From Chamaecyparis obtusa (taxonomy: Eukaryota; Streptophyta; Pinopsida; Cupressales; Cupressaceae), in contig BSBK01001871.1 in assembly GCA_027943335.1 (NCBI GenBank), forward strand, positions 1,718,501 through 1,782,500: a DNA stretch of 64,000 nt, written 5' to 3'. The notes under the pieces were generated by a model. It was given only the letters and a program-made list of their open reading frames with translations. It did no database searches and had not been told where the DNA came from. A program made the position numbers and the translations under genes. Shown in pieces: positions 10,851 to 23,150 of this stretch; position 1 is the stretch's first letter, and every line of letters starts with the position of its first letter.

Positions 10851-12285
10851 TGGTTTTGATGACATGAAATATTTGTATGAAAGTGACCCTAATTTTTTTG
10901 AGTCATGGAGGAAGTGCAAAGCACCTATTCAAGATCAACTAAGTACTAAATGGGAAGACTATTTCATTCAAGAAGGTATGTTGTTTAAAGGTATTCAATT
11001 GTGTATACCGAGAGGATCAATGAGAACTAATTTAATGAAGGAGAAACATAGTAGTGGTTTGGCTTGACATTTTGGAATTGACAAGACATTGAATTTGCTT
11101 AAGGAGAAATACTTTTGGCCACAATTGTATAAAGATGTTCAGAAATTTGTGAAAAGTTGTGGAATTTGTCAAGTTGCAAAGGGAGTAAGTCAAAATACTA
11201 GATTGTATATACCGATTTATGTTCCTAAGAAACCTTGGATTGATATCAGTATGGATTTTGTTCTTGGCTTACCGAAGACAATGAGAGGTAATGATTCTAT
11301 ATTTGTTGTGTTGGATAGATTTTCTAAGATGGCACATTTTATACCCTGTAGAAAGACATCAGATGCAATGCATATAGCAGATCTTTTCTTTAAGGAAATT
11401 TTTAGATTACATGGATTACTGAGGAGTATCATCTCTGATCAAGATAGTAAATTTGTTGGATACTTTTGGAAGACTCTTTGGAAAAAGTTGGGTACTGAGT
11501 TGAGGTATAGCTCTACATTTCACCCATAGACTAATAGACAGATAGAGGTTGTGAATAGAAGTTTGGGTAATCTTTTGAGATATTTAGTTGTAGATAAACT
11601 GAGTAATTGGGATTCTATGTTGGCACAAGAAGAGTTTGCATATAATAATTTAGTGAATAGGAGTACTGGAAAAACACCTTTTGAGATTATTAATGGCATA
11701 CAGCTGAGAGGTATATCAGATATGAAGAATATTGATGGTGAAGAAAAGAAAAGTGTCGAAGGAGTAAAGTTTGCTGAGTTCATGAAGACATTGCATGAGG
11801 AAGTGAAACATAAGTTGGAGAATAGTAATCAAAAATACAAAGATAGAGCAGATAGATCAAGAAGACATAAGAATTTTATAGTTGGGGATGAAGTTATGGT
11901 ACATTTGAAGAAAGGTAGATTTCCTGTTGGAACATATGGGAAGTTGAAAATGAAGAAATTTGGTCCATGCAAGATATTGAGGAAGTTTGATAGTGGAAAT
12001 GCTTATGAAATTGAGTTACCTGATGACATGGATATATCACCTATATTTAACATTGCAAATTTGTTTGAGTATTATGAACCTGATCAAGACAGGATTGTAC
12101 CGAATGATTATCATAAGAAACAAACAAAAGAAGTTGAGCAGATTTTGGAATATAGAGTTGGCAGAAGCACAAGAGGAAAATAGTATATGAAATATCTAGT
12201 AAAGTGGAAGAACATACCGATTGAAGACAATTCATGTATTTCACAATCTGATTTGGATTCAATTCAGGTTGTACCTATTGCATGA
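10851..12285 (+). pseudogene. Integrase with chromodomain, chromovirus I
   Basis: The zinc-binding end is seen as CGICQVAKG near 11158. The catalytic core follows with [25 protein letters not shown] and a third acidic residue in QIEVVNRSLG, giving the D-D-E triad. Further on are VGDEVMVHLKKGRF and YEIELPDD, typical of the gypsy integrase C-terminus. The last 55 codons (about 12120-12285) are a chromodomain (EQILEYRVGRS, then YLVKWKN). Chromodomains direct insertion to marked chromatin. Stops lie at about 11065, 11527 and 12181. Confidence 0.88.
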
Positions 12286-12314
12286 TTTGGAGAATCATTT
12301 CAAAAAACCCTAGG

Positions 12315-12900
12315 TGTCTGATGCAGGAGCATATCGGGTCCTTAGCAATCCTGTGTCACCAAAAAAAAGTTTTAGTTGTTCAGTTTTCTTAGTTCCTTCA
12401 TTGACTGAGTTGGCTCGATAGTTGCTCGGTTCCTTCTTTGACTGAGTTCTTCAGTTGGTTTGCCGAGTTATTTCCTGTCACTCAGTAACCTTTCTCACCG
12501 AGTGGTTTATTATGGATTTCCTTGGAGACCAACTTGTGCATTTAATTTTGGTCATAGAGTTAATGTTGGTATCGATCATTGGGAAGCGTGTGGACCTAGA
12601 TCTAGTTGTTTCTTTCTCCAATGATGGATCTAAAAGATAACTTGTTTTGGTAGCCTCTTGTATAAATAGAGTAGTTGGTTGTAGTTTTAGAGATCAGTTT
12701 TAGGAGATAGAAGATAGTTTTTGGAAGACTGAATCCTCGCATGTTGGAGGATTGTTGTAATCAAATTGAATGTATTTGGCCATAACCAGGAAGGCCTAAT
12801 AGCCTAGCATGTATTAGGTTATTTGATGAATAATATATGATTTTTGTTGCATTCTCTATCTCTTTGTTCTGTATTTGCATCTGTGTGTGTGATCTCTGCA
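12315..12900 (+). repeat. 3' LTR of chromovirus I (about 586 bp)
   Basis: It starts TGTCTGATGCAGGAGC, the same start as the chromovirus II LTR on the minus strand at 55767, and ends GATCTCTGCA. A TATAAATA box at 12661-12668 lies where a U3/R boundary would be expected. No partner 5' LTR is present, so the ends rest on motif and position only. The 53 bases after it (12901-12953) are unassigned. Confidence 0.6.
12661..12668 (+). promoter_or_regulatory. TATA box in chromovirus I LTR
   Basis: TATAAATA sits 347 bases into the LTR, with TTGTAATCAAATTGAATG-type sequence further on that could be the R/U5 part. Supported by motif and position only. Confidence 0.45.
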
Positions 12901-12953
12901 AGGGGGTTGTGATTTAGGTGCACCTTTGGCCCTTCATCTTTCCTTGCCTTGCG

Positions 12954-13685
12954 TCAAAATGGGTTTTTAGAAACAAGATGAATGAACAAGGTGAAGTTGT
13001 AAGAAACAAAGCAAGACTGGTATGCGGATACTCACAACAAGAAGGTATATATTATGAAGAAACATTTGCACCTGTTGCAAGAATTGAAGTAGTAAGAATG
13101 TTTTTGGCCTATGCAACTTATAAAAAATTCAAAGTGTATCAGATGGATGTGAAGTCAGCATTTCTGAATGGTGAATTAGAAGAAGAAGTCTACATTGAGC
13201 ATCTAGATGGTTTCCTTTGACTCAAGAAGGAGACATAGTTTGTAAATTGAACAAAGCGCTATATGGACTAAAGCAAGCACCTAGAACCTAGTATGTGAGG
13301 TTGGATAAATATTTGGAAAAATTAGGATTTGCTAAAGGTACTATAGATAGTAAGTTTTATCTAAAATAAATAGAGAATGGTCTATTGATTGTAGTTATTT
13401 TTGTTGATGATATAATCTTTGAAGGAGAGGATGAGGCAAATGATAAATTTGTTGATGAAATGAAGAAAGAATTTGAGATGAGTATGATTGGAGAAATTAA
13501 ATTTTTATTGGGTTTGTAGATTGTGTATAATAGTGATGGTATTTTCTTATCTTGGACTAAGTATCTAAAAGATCTATTGCAGAGATTTGGTTTGGAAAAT
13601 TGTAAGCCTTTTGGTACACCTATGGTAACTGGTCATAATTTATCTAGCGAAGATGACACTCCTATAGTTGAATAAAGGAAGTAAA
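12954..13685 (+). pseudogene. Copia I reverse transcriptase
   Basis: Motifs in order: [57 protein letters not shown], and the catalytic FVDDIIFEGED near 13400. The copia-type order and the LKQAP and FVDD boxes are diagnostic. The frame breaks near 13218 by a shift and again at several stops (about 13291, 13368, 13518, 13674), so no enzyme can be made. It begins directly after 53 bases of unassigned DNA that follow the chromovirus I LTR, which marks a breakpoint. Confidence 0.88.
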
Positions 13686-15845
13686 AATATATGATTGATT
13701 GCAATATCTCACACAAGACTAGATATAGCACATATAGTTAGAATTTTTGTGATATTTCAAGCTAATACTAAGGAATCACATTATGTAGTAGTAAGGAAGA
13801 TATTTAGGTATCTGAAAGGTACAACTGATTATGGGTTATGGTATGATAAATCAAATGAATTTACCATATGTGCATATACAGATGTGAATTAGGGAGGTAG
13901 TTTGGGTGATGAAAAGAGTACAAGTGGTGGAGCATTTTTTCTTGGAGGTAGATTGGTTTCTTGGCTAAGTAAGAAATAGAATTGTATCTCACATAGTAAA
14001 TTAGAAGTAGAATATGTACTAGCAGCAAATAATTATAATCAAATAATATGGATGAAACAAATGTTGAAGGATATTGGGATTTAGTTTAATGAACTTGTTA
14101 TCATACATTTTGATAACACAACTACAGTAAGTGTTAATATGATTTAGAACAATAGAGAGGGGGGGTGAATCAGTTGTTCTCAGGTCCTGATGTATAAAAT
14201 AACTTCAAAAAAAATTCTTTAAATTAGATCAAGCAACCAAAACAAACTCAGTCATCACTGATTCAATAATAGAAACATATAACTCAACAGTCCACTACCC
14301 AGCTGTATCTAACTTGTTAAACACTGAAATTTTCAAACCCAAAAACATTCACACAAGTATTGACACCAGGATTTATAGTGGAAACCCAATATGGGAAAAA
14401 CCACTTTGTAACATGCTACTATTATTTTCACTCTTCTGAAGTGAGCTCGGTTAAAATCCAACCCTGTCAAAGGTTACAATACACATTGTTAAGTGTGACT
14501 CGGTTAAAGGATTTCAATCACCCTATTAAAAGTGAGCCTGGTCAAAGGACTTACATACACTCCATTAGAATGCAACCTTGTTCAAAGGATTTAACATATG
14601 ACTATTAGGTCAACCTCTGTTAAAAGGATTTTAACTATTACAATGGTTAGAAAGTAGTAGTAGTATTGATTTGAAAAACATACAACTCACTTTGCAAATA
14701 TCAGATCCAATTCCGTACACAAATGCTAGTTTACTGACTTTGAAACTTTGCCATCTCCACTTCTGATCTACTCAGAACTTTCCTTCAAGCAATCACCACA
14801 CTTTTCCTTCAGCCTTTTCACTTATACAGTCAATAAAACTTTACTATTCTTCCAGCATCTACTTCACCCTTGCATTCACATACCTAATGCTTTGGTTCTC
14901 TTAATACTTTCCTCTGTTAGGTTAACTTATCTTTTACCACTTAATCTCCTTCGTAGATCTTAGGGTTAGGTCAAATACATTGAATCTACTCACTTCATGT
15001 TCTTCATCTCCTCTTCTAGAATCATCTCAAATCTCATAAATATTTACAATAAAACATTTTACAAAGCATTAAATGCTTCCATACAATCAATAAATAAAGT
15101 CAACACATTTTACATAATCCAAGAATTCAACAATGTCGGCTCCAAATCTGAATTCTCTTCAAATATAAAATTGCTGATGCTCGGTCAATACTATGATCAT
15201 CCACTCGGTCTCCATGTAAAATGCTCGGTCACTACTAAAACTATTTCCTCAAAAAATATTGTCTTCCTCGGCAATTTACTGATACTCGGTCAACACTAGA
15301 TTTTTGCTCGGCATCCACTAACTCGGTCGACTCTGTCATAACTTAGCTTAAACATGATTTCTTCATTTTTTCTTGGTTAAGCCTACTAGTTTAGTCCTCA
15401 ATCTTACTAAGATAAACAATACATTGTCTCATCATTGTGCAACATAATCAAGTACACTTTGTAGTATCAAGATAACTCAACCTTTCCTTAGGTGCTATTG
15501 TTACCAACCTTTCTTTCCCTTCTCACCATAGATATAGTACTTTCCTAAGTAGAAACAGTCTTACCAATTAAGGTTTGACATTAATGACAATACAACAATT
15601 GTTTCAATTGCAATTTCCAATAGTAAGTATGTCTAAGAATCATGTGTTACATTCTAAAACAAAACATATAGAGATAAAGTATCATGTCATAAGAGAGAAA
15701 GTTGCAGAGAAAGAAGTCAGACTTGAATATATCATCTCAAAGGAGTAGATAGCAGATATCTTTACAAAGCCTTTACATACAGATACATTTGAATATTTGA
15801 AAGGTATACTTGGGGTTATGCCTTGGCCTACTGTTGAGTAGTGAT
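13686..15845 (+). pseudogene. Copia I RNase H, interrupted by a solo LTR
   Basis: The first half includes RYLKGTTDYGLWYDK and AYTDVN, then KSTSGGAFFLGGRLVSW. The second half resumes after the inserted LTR at 15628 with KNHVLHSKTKHIEIKYH and ends with DIFTKPLHTDTFEYLKG near 15810. Joining across the insertion and one copy of GTAAG gives an unbroken match (TTVS then MSKNHV). Stops occur in the first half (for example near 13891 and 13978). Tail sequence follows to 15924. Confidence 0.87.
14132..15622 (-). mobile_element. Solo LTR of the copia II family (1491 bp)
   Basis: A perfect 5-bp target duplication GTAAG lies at 14127-14131 and 15623-15627. Ends are TGTTAATATGATT and TTTCCAATA on the plus strand. 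It is homologous along its length to the copia II LTRs at 21578-23136 and 27873-29400, in the same orientation as they lie, so it belongs to a minus-strand insertion. It contains the phrases common to that family (for example CACCCTRTTAAARG near 14520) and several CTCGGT words. It split the copia I RNase H. Confidence 0.9.
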
Positions 15846-15919
15846 GCAGAAAATTGCATCAGTCCAGTAGTACAAAGCACTATCTTTCTGGACTGTATGT
15901 TGATGCTTCCTCTATGGGG
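15846..15919 (+). other. Copia I 3' tail, first part
   Basis: Non-coding sequence between the end of RNase H and the Ty3 insertion. It ends in CTATGGGGGAGTA. GAGTA (15920-15924) is the target duplication of the next element. The tail continues at 21397. Confidence 0.6.
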
Positions 15920-15924
15920 GAGTA

Positions 15925-17558
15925 TGATGCAGAGTGTGGAGTGGTGTGGTGGTAAGGTGATCAATGATGGTTGTGATTTGAGTGGTTTAGGCACTCCAAG
16001 CCTGGTAGCCTCCAAGACACCCAAATAGCCAAAGTGACACAAACAACCCAAGAACCTTCCAAATGACCAAGGTTGATAGAAAAGGTCTAAATAAGATGTT
16101 TTAAGTAGGTTTCAATTATTTTTGAGCTTTGACACAACACCCAACACCCAAATTGCTAAAACTGCCTATTAGGCCTAATTGCCCCTCAACTAGCCTTACT
16201 GGGACTGTTTCTGCCCAGTTTCTCTTACTTTTCCCAAATAACTAACCAAAAAAATTATATTTTTGGATACCCTTTTTGGTTTTACACAACATACTATAAG
16301 ATTGGGTAGGTTTTTTTTGGAGCACTATCTTCTGCTCACCCTAGTGACCCCTTTTTAGGAAAAAAAAATGGTCATTTAACAAAGCAACTATAACTTATAT
16401 TTATCCCCCAACTATTAAACTTTCAAAAGTCCTCTAATATGACTCAAAACAAATAAAAATCAACTCCAAATGACCCTAAGGTCTCTACAACTATTGAAGC
16501 CCCAAATTAGTCTTCAACAAGCCTCTAAGGCTAGGGCCTCCTCAATGTACCCTCTCCAAGAACTTCTAGGCTCAAAAAATGGTTGATTCACCATAAATAG
16601 GCCAATACAAGACTATCCAAGTCATTAAAACTATATCTCCTTCAGGTAGATTAATGGCGGCTGCTCCCAACCAAGCATTTCCTTAAGGAATCCTTCCACA
16701 AATTCGGTCCTTCAACACACAAATCAACTTCTCAAGGTGATCACCTTCAATATTGCCTTCATTATTAAATTTATAAGTTTATTTTATTATAATACAAATC
16801 ATGGATTCATCCCAAGTCACAGTAATCACAATTTTGGGATGAATCCTTAATTCATTCTTTCAAATCAATGCAAACCCCAATGCATGTAACATACCAGTCA
16901 ATATAATTTGCCAAAAATTTATATAAGGAATATAAATATGATTCAAAAATGGTCAAATAAAATATGCTTGAGCCATACAAATGATTTTGAATCAACAACA
17001 CATCAAATGGATACTGAGAATGCAAGAAAACCTTAATTTTTATTGCCTTATTCCTCACAATCCGTACAAAATGCTTCACCAATCCGTACCATTATGTTTT
17101 CCAGGCATTAAAGTTCTTTTATAACATTATTTCCAACTTCCATAACTGACCCCAAGTGGTTAGAAGTGTTTACAATTTGTTTTATGCCTTAAAACTCATT
17201 TTCCCTCCCATTTGCATATAACCATTAGTATTCAAATTTTTTAATTTCTAACTATAGTTTTATTAATTTTTCTCATTATAACTTATCAACCTTTATTCTA
17301 ATTTGTTCCTAGGACCTAATTAATTTATTCAAACCATTTCTAAATCCCATTTGGCACTATTGTCCACCCATACAATATTTTGGTCCTAAGTCCCTACCAG
17401 GACTTCTAGGACATTTAACTTTTAAATCAAATTGATTATTACAAATTACCATTATTGGCTTCAATATTTCCCAATTAACATTCAAGGATTATTTTGATCC
17501 TCTGAATCCATTTGGTTCCAAGGTGGACTTAGGTGATTGGATAGGTTCCCCTGCACCA
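15925..17558 (-). repeat. 3' LTR of the gag-protease Ty3 element
   Basis: On the minus strand it starts TGGTGCAGGGGAACC and ends CTCTGCATCA. It aligns end to end with the 5' LTR at 19759-21391, with scattered substitutions of roughly one in fifteen by eye, which makes the insertion old. No gene is supported inside it. Confidence 0.9.
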
Positions 17559-18480
17559 TACACCCCACCTTCAAAGAAACTCTTGTCCCAAGAGTGAAGA
17601 GTTGTTGTCTTCTTGCCACCCATTCTTCTAGATGGATGTCTGCAACCTTTCACCTGAAACTTATAACCCTTCACATTATTATTAAATGCATTCAAAGCAT
17701 TAGAAACACAAAACAAATATTTTCTCTTGTCACCACCAAGGATGACTTTTTTCTCTGTTGATTGAGGACATTCAACATCAGACTACCTTATTGAACTCTT
17801 TTTCTAAGTTTGAGGATCCAAATGACCCCTGTAAATGTCCTTCATGAACATAACAATATCACCTTTCATTGATGACATCATAGGACACAAAAGTGTTCCT
17901 ACCAACACTCATTTTCCATGCATTGTCTGCTGCAAATCAGAACTATTGCATTTCTCATTAGGAATTATTTTTTTCATAACCATTAAGGAAGGCTTATGTT
18001 TCAGACCTACCCCTTCCTTTCCATTCTTCTCCTACTCCTGCAAGGTTATATACATCTTTTTACCAAAACACACAATCCTTTCACTTTCAATGCTATCAAC
18101 CAGCAAAGGAGTAAGATGAAATTTCTTACCATCCTTGTGCACTACATAAACATTTGTTAAGCCATAATGTACTATATTTCTAGAGGCTTTCCATGGCCTT
18201 CCAAGGATAATATGATAACAAGTCATAGGAATGATGTCACACAACACCCTATCACTATATCCCCCAATAGAAAAATCAACATAAGTTTGCTCCCTTAGGA
18301 TACTATTTTGTTCACTATTAACCCAAGATGCTTTCTAAGATCTCTCAATAGGAAACCTTCTCAATCCCAACTTATTCACCATTTCATAGGACACAAGGTT
18401 ATCAAAAGAACCAGAATCAATAATCATCCTACAAAATTTACCATTACTCATGCAATAGGTTTTAAAAATTGATACCTTGG
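17559..18480 (-). pseudogene. Aspartic protease and 3' tail of the gag-protease Ty3 element
   Basis: Minus-strand motifs are MIIDSGSFDNLVSYEMVNKL near 18430-18370, the D-S-G active site, and YHIILGRPWKASRNIVHYG near 18220-18160, the conserved second half. Beyond about 17850 the frame decays with many stops and ends with WDKSFFEGG next to the 3' LTR, which looks like the C-terminal end of a pol polyprotein. The gap between protease and this end implies an internal deletion of reverse transcriptase, RNase H and integrase. Confidence 0.8.
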
Positions 18481-18487
18481 GCTTTGC

Positions 18488-19617
18488 TTACATATGTGGA
18501 CCTCTTCTCACCATCAAGAAGTCACCTTCCAATATTGGATCAACATATAAGGGTTCTCTATCTTCCTTCTTCTCATTGTCCTCTTGTGTAATGCCAACTC
18601 TCCTCTCACCTCTAGAGTTGTTCTCTTTTTCAGAACACCTAAAGGATTGATGTCCAACTCCACCACATGTGAAGCATTTCCCTGTGAAGACACCATTGCC
18701 TCTACTTGCTGAAAATCTGCCTCCACCTCTTTGTCTAGTCTTAGTATCTACCATGGGTTCCTTTCCTTTGTCATTTCTTCTTTGTCCTTCATTGAACCTG
18801 CCTCCTCTTCCTCTAATGGATTTTCCTCTTCTATTACCCTTCCTTTCTTGTTTCCTTTTCAATTTATTCTCAGTCATCATGGCTAATTTGAAACACTGCT
18901 CCAGGGTTCTAGGTGTAGCCATAGACATTTCATCTTGAATGTTGTACCTTAATCCTCCAAGGTACCTTGCAACTTTCTCTTCCACATCCTCATCATGTGC
19001 TGCTCTTATATACAACTTATGAAATTATTCCATATACTTTGGGACATCCATGTCCTTTTATTCAGTCCTTGCATCTTCTTATACAAGTGGACCTTATAGT
19101 CTTCAAGAAGGAACTTATCCTTCATCAAATCCATCATTCTTGGCCATGATGAGATTTTAGACCAACCTTTCTTCATCCTATCAACCTGCAATTTATCCCA
19201 TCATAATAATGCATTTCCTTTCAATCTAGACTTAGCAATTTTTACCTTCATTCTATCCTCAACATCATCACAATCAAAGTAATTTTCAAGAGCACTGAAC
19301 CAATCTAACAAGAATTCATCATCCATTCTTCCATCATACATAGGAATTTAAACTTTTACCTTTGAGTCTCCAATCTTCACATCCCTTAAGATCCTTTCCA
19401 ACCTTGCATCTTCAGGATCAATTGGTTCCTCTCTTGTTGCTGCAAGTTCTTCATCTTCTTCATGGTCTTCTCCATGTCCTTGTTTATTCACAAGGTTTTT
19501 CAACCTTCCAACTTCTTATCTTAGCCTTCTATTATCTGTCATTTGTTCTCTTACCAACTTATCAAGTTCTACATTTTTTACCCTCAGAGGGATCCCATCC
19601 TCCTCTCCTTCTGACAT
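18488..19617 (-). pseudogene. gag: Gag with CCHC knuckle of the gag-protease Ty3 element
   Basis: The start ATG at 19617 opens MSEGEEDGIPLR and lies about 140 bases after the primer site. A gag core follows (LDWFSALENYFD, AKSRLKGNALL), then an Arg/Gly-rich stretch and a knuckle CFTCGGVGHQSFRC near 18680-18640. The region from 19015 to 18488 is one open frame of 175 codons. Stops and a frameshift separate it from the upstream half (about 19030-19210). Gag would form the particle, the main product a non-autonomous element could still supply if intact. Confidence 0.85.
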
Positions 19618-19741
19618 CTCTAATGCACAGATCAACTCTAGAATACTCAAGGAGGAAATAGACACTCCAAGGCCTCAACAAAAGATCAAGTACACAAAAG
19701 ACACCAAAAGCTTTCTCCAACTTCTCAACCTAGGATACTCA

Positions 19742-19757
19742 TAGGCTTTGATACCAA
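19742..19757 (-). promoter_or_regulatory. Primer binding site of the gag-protease Ty3 element
   Basis: Directly after the 5' LTR on the minus strand is TTGGTATCAAAGCCTA. This differs at one base from TGGTATCAGAGC, the usual plant site complementary to the 3' end of initiator methionine tRNA. It fixes both orientation and the LTR end. Confidence 0.85.
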
Positions 19758-19758
19758 T

Positions 19759-21391
19759 TGATGTAGAGTGTGGAGCAGTGTAGTGGTAAGGTTATCAATG
19801 ATGGTTTTGATTTGAGTGGTTTATGCACTCCAAGCCTGCTAGCCTCCAAAACACCCAAATAGCCAAAGTGACACAAATAACCCAAGAACCTTCCAAATGA
19901 CCAAGGTTGATAGAAAAGGTCTAAATAAGATGTTTTAAGAAGGTTTAAATAATTTTTGGTCTTTGACACAACACCCAACACCCAAATTGCTAAAATTGCC
20001 TATTAGACCTAATTGCCCCTCAACTACCCTGTTGGGACTGTTTCTACCCATTTTCTCTTAATTTTCCCAAACAAATAACCAAAAAAATTATATTTTTGGA
20101 TACCCTTTTTAGTTTTACACAAAATACTAGAAGATTGGGTAGGGTTGTTTTGGAGCACTATCTTCTGCTCACCCTAGTGACCCCTTTTTAGGCAAAAAAA
20201 TGGTCATTTAATAAAGCAACTATAACTTATATTTATCCCTCAACTATGAAACTTTTATAAGTCCTCTAATATGACTCAAAAAAAATAAAAATCAACTCAA
20301 AATGACCCTAAGGTCTATGCAACTATCAAAGCCCCAAATTGGTCTTCAACAAGCCTCTAAGGCTAGGGCCTCCTCAATGTACCCTCTCCAAGCACTTCTA
20401 GGCTCAAAAAATGGTTGATTCACCATACATAGGCCAATACAAGACTATAAAATTCATTAAAACTATATCACCTTCAGGTAGATTAATGGCGGTTTCTCCC
20501 AACCAAGCATTTCCTTAAGGAATCCTTCCACAAATTCAGTCCTTCAACACACAAATCAACTTCTCAAGGTGATCACCTTCAATATTGCCTTCATTTCTGA
20601 ATTTATAATTTTATTTTATTATAATAAAAATCATGAATTCATCCCCAAGTCATAGTAATCACAATTTTGGGATGAATCCTTAATTCATTCTTTCAAATCA
20701 ATGCAAACCCCAATGCCTATAACAAACCAGTCAACATAATTTGCCAAAAATTGATATAAGGAAGATAAATATGATTCAAAAATTGTCAAATAAAATATTC
20801 TTGAGCCATAAAAATGATTTGGAATCAACAACACATCAAATGGATACCGAGAATGCAAGAAAACCTTAATTTTTATTGCCTTATTCCTCACAATCTGTAC
20901 AAAATGCTTCACCAGTCCGTACCATTATGTTTTCTAGGCATTAAATGTTGTTTATAACATTATTCCCAACTTCCATAATCAACCCCAAGTGGTTAGAAGT
21001 GTTTACAATTTGTTTTATGCCTTAAAACTCATTTTCCCTCCCATTTGCATATAACCATTAGTATTCAAATTTTTGAGTTTCTAACTATAGTTTTATTAAT
21101 TTTTCTCATTCTAACTTATCAACCTTTATTCTAATTTGTTGCTAGGACCTAATTAATTTATTCAAACCATTTCTAGATCTCATTTGGCACTATTGGCCAC
21201 CCATACAATATTTTGGTCCTAAGTCCCTACCAGGACTTCTAGGACATTTAACTTTTAAATCAAATTGATTATTACAAATTTCCATTATTGGCTTCAATAT
21301 TTCCCAATTAACATTCAAGGATTCTTTTGATCCTTTGACTTGATTTGGTTCCAAGGTGGACTTAGGTGATTGGATAGGTGCTCCTACAACA
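19759..21391 (-). repeat. 5' LTR of the gag-protease Ty3 element
   Basis: On the minus strand it starts TGTTGTAGGAGCACC and ends CTCTACATCA, followed by the primer site. It is 1633 bp and pairs with 15925-17558. An open frame at 20685-20912 (minus) is matched by one at 16852-17082 simply because the LTRs are duplicates. It has no recognisable domain. Confidence 0.9.
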
Positions 21392-21396
21392 GAGTA

Positions 21397-21577
21397 TCTG
21401 AGTTTTGAGCTGATTCATGAAGGACTCTTGGTAAAAGGTATTTTGAAATAGCGTCTTTGGACATTCAAACTTCTATTGGATTGACATAGTGATGCTTTCT
21501 TTGTCATTTATGTCAATAGGGGAAAAGAATACATATAAACATTGAAATGATTGATGAAGAGGATTTGATGATTGATA
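21397..21577 (+). other. Copia I 3' tail, second part
   Basis: This 181-bp island between two insertions continues the copia I tail. Its end holds ATTGATGAAGAGGATTTGA, which is repeated across the copia II insertion at 29401, so the target site was a short tandem repeat. Confidence 0.6.
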
Positions 21578-23136
21578 TGTTAGAATGATTTTACAATAAC
21601 CGAGGGGGGTAAATCAATTATCCTCAGGTCAAATGTACCAGTTAAAATTTTAAACAATTTAACCAACTTAGATCTATTCAACAATTTGCTCGATCTCTAT
21701 AGTAACATAAACTTGCAGTCCACTGTCTAAAATTAATCAACTTGCAGAATATAAATCTCTTAACAAATTTCAAATCAAATAACATTCACACAAGTATGAC
21801 ACCAAGATTTAACGTGTAAACCCAATTTGGGAAAAGCCACCAGTAACATGCTACCAAATTTTCACTCTTCTAAAGTGAGCTCTGTGAGGATCCAACCATG
21901 TTAAAGGTTACAATACACACTGTTAGGTGTGACCCTGTTAAAGGATTTAATCACCCTGTTAAGAGTGGCCTAGTTAGAGGGCTTAAGAACATTCCATTAG
22001 AATGTCACCTTGATTAAAGAATTTACAAATGACTGGTAGGTCAACCTTGATTAAAGGATTTAGACTGATACAATGATTAGAAAGTAACAATAAGTTTTGA
22101 TCTTAAATATACAGCTCACTTTGCAAATATAGATCCAATAAGCTCACATGTTGATTTACTGATTGGCCTTCATTGTCATCTCCATCTCTAATCTTCTCGA
22201 AAATCCTTTCAAGAAATCACCTCAACTTTATTCATCTCTTCACAACTCTTCTCATCCTTCTTCTTAGGTTTGCCAATCAATAACATCAACCTCTTCCCCT
22301 CTCTCACTCATTTTCATAACCTACACCTAGGTCATCCTTATACCTCTTTGATTAGGTAGCTTAATATTTTTCCACTTAATCATCTCTGTAGATCTTAGGT
22401 TTAGGTCAGGTTCATCGAAACCTTCCAACATTTCATTCTTCTTCTCCTTCTAGATACTTCTCAAAACTTCTACTTGAATCCATAATAAAATGGTTCACTA
22501 TGCATTAAATGCTTCAAGTCATTCATCCTTATCTTCAATGCATTTTTCATATCCCATGAATTCAACTATGTCGGATGGGAATCTCAATTCCTTCACAAAC
22601 TATAAATTATTGACACTTGGCCAATATTTTGTTCTTCTACTCAATCACTGGATAACTCACTCATCATTGAACTTGTCCTTCTCAGCAATCACTATCTTTG
22701 CTTAGTTAATTCTCTGCTACTTGGCAATTACTGATGCTTGGTCGACACTAAAATTTTCTTGGCTTATACTAGCGCTCGGTCAACATTAGCATCACTTAGC
22801 TTACACTAAAATTTATTTATCTTCTTCTCTTTTGCTCAGTTAAGCCTATTCTTTCAGTATTTCTTTCCTTATTTCTTATGTGCTTCAAATCAACTAACTT
22901 CTTCACTTAGTGTTATGGAAAAACAACACATTACCTTTCCAATGTGCCAACTAATCAAGTACTCATTTTAGTTTCTCATAACTCAACCTTTCCACTAGGT
23001 CCTCTTGTTATCTCCTCTTTTCAAATCATCTTCATCAATCAAAAGATATGGTACTTTACTAGATAGCAACTGTCTCACCAGTTAAATTTTGACATCAATG
23101 AAAATATAATAATTTTTTCAATTATAGTTTCCAATA
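21578..23136 (-). repeat. 3' LTR of copia II
   Basis: On the minus strand it starts TATTGGAAACTATAATTG (first TG now TA) after a polypurine tract AAAGAGGGAGAT at 23137-23150, and ends CATTCTAACA. It aligns with 27873-29400 along its whole length. An open frame at 22490-22705 is paralleled by 28788-29006 in the other LTR and is not supported as a gene. Confidence 0.9.
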
Positions 23137-23150
23137 ATCTCCCTCTTTGG
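23137..23150 (-). promoter_or_regulatory. Polypurine tract of copia II
   Basis: On the minus strand CCAAAGAGGGAGAT immediately precedes the 3' LTR. It is the usual plus-strand primer for copia elements. Confidence 0.8.

Larger units (their letters stand above)
6946..12900 (+). mobile_element. Chromovirus I (Ty3/gypsy), 5'-truncated, decayed
   Basis: Gag, CCHC knuckle, protease, reverse transcriptase, RNase H, integrase and chromodomain follow in Ty3/gypsy order, and a 3' LTR begins at 12315. The 5' LTR, primer site and start of gag are missing. The body is broken by several stops and by a solo copia LTR at 7730-8928. A C-terminal chromodomain places it among chromoviruses. The protein regions resemble chromovirus II on the minus strand (55768-60276), but the LTRs differ apart from the first 20 or so bases. 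Confidence 0.9.
15925..21391 (-). mobile_element. Gag-protease-only Ty3/gypsy element with two LTRs
   Basis: Two direct LTRs (15925-17558 and 19759-21391) enclose 2.2 kb. A perfect 5-bp duplication GAGTA lies at 15920-15924 and 21392-21396. On the minus strand a primer site follows the 5' LTR and then come gag, zinc knuckle and protease. Reverse transcriptase, RNase H and integrase are missing: after the protease the sequence runs about 0.5 kb to the 3' LTR. It is a non-autonomous element 5.47 kb long, inserted into the copia I tail. Confidence 0.92.

Noticed and set aside
14500..14620. CRISPR-like or satellite array from repeated CCTGTTAAAGGATTT phrases
   Set aside because: Units are irregular, diverged and few, and are part of the copia II LTR in four places. 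They are not a spaced repeat array.
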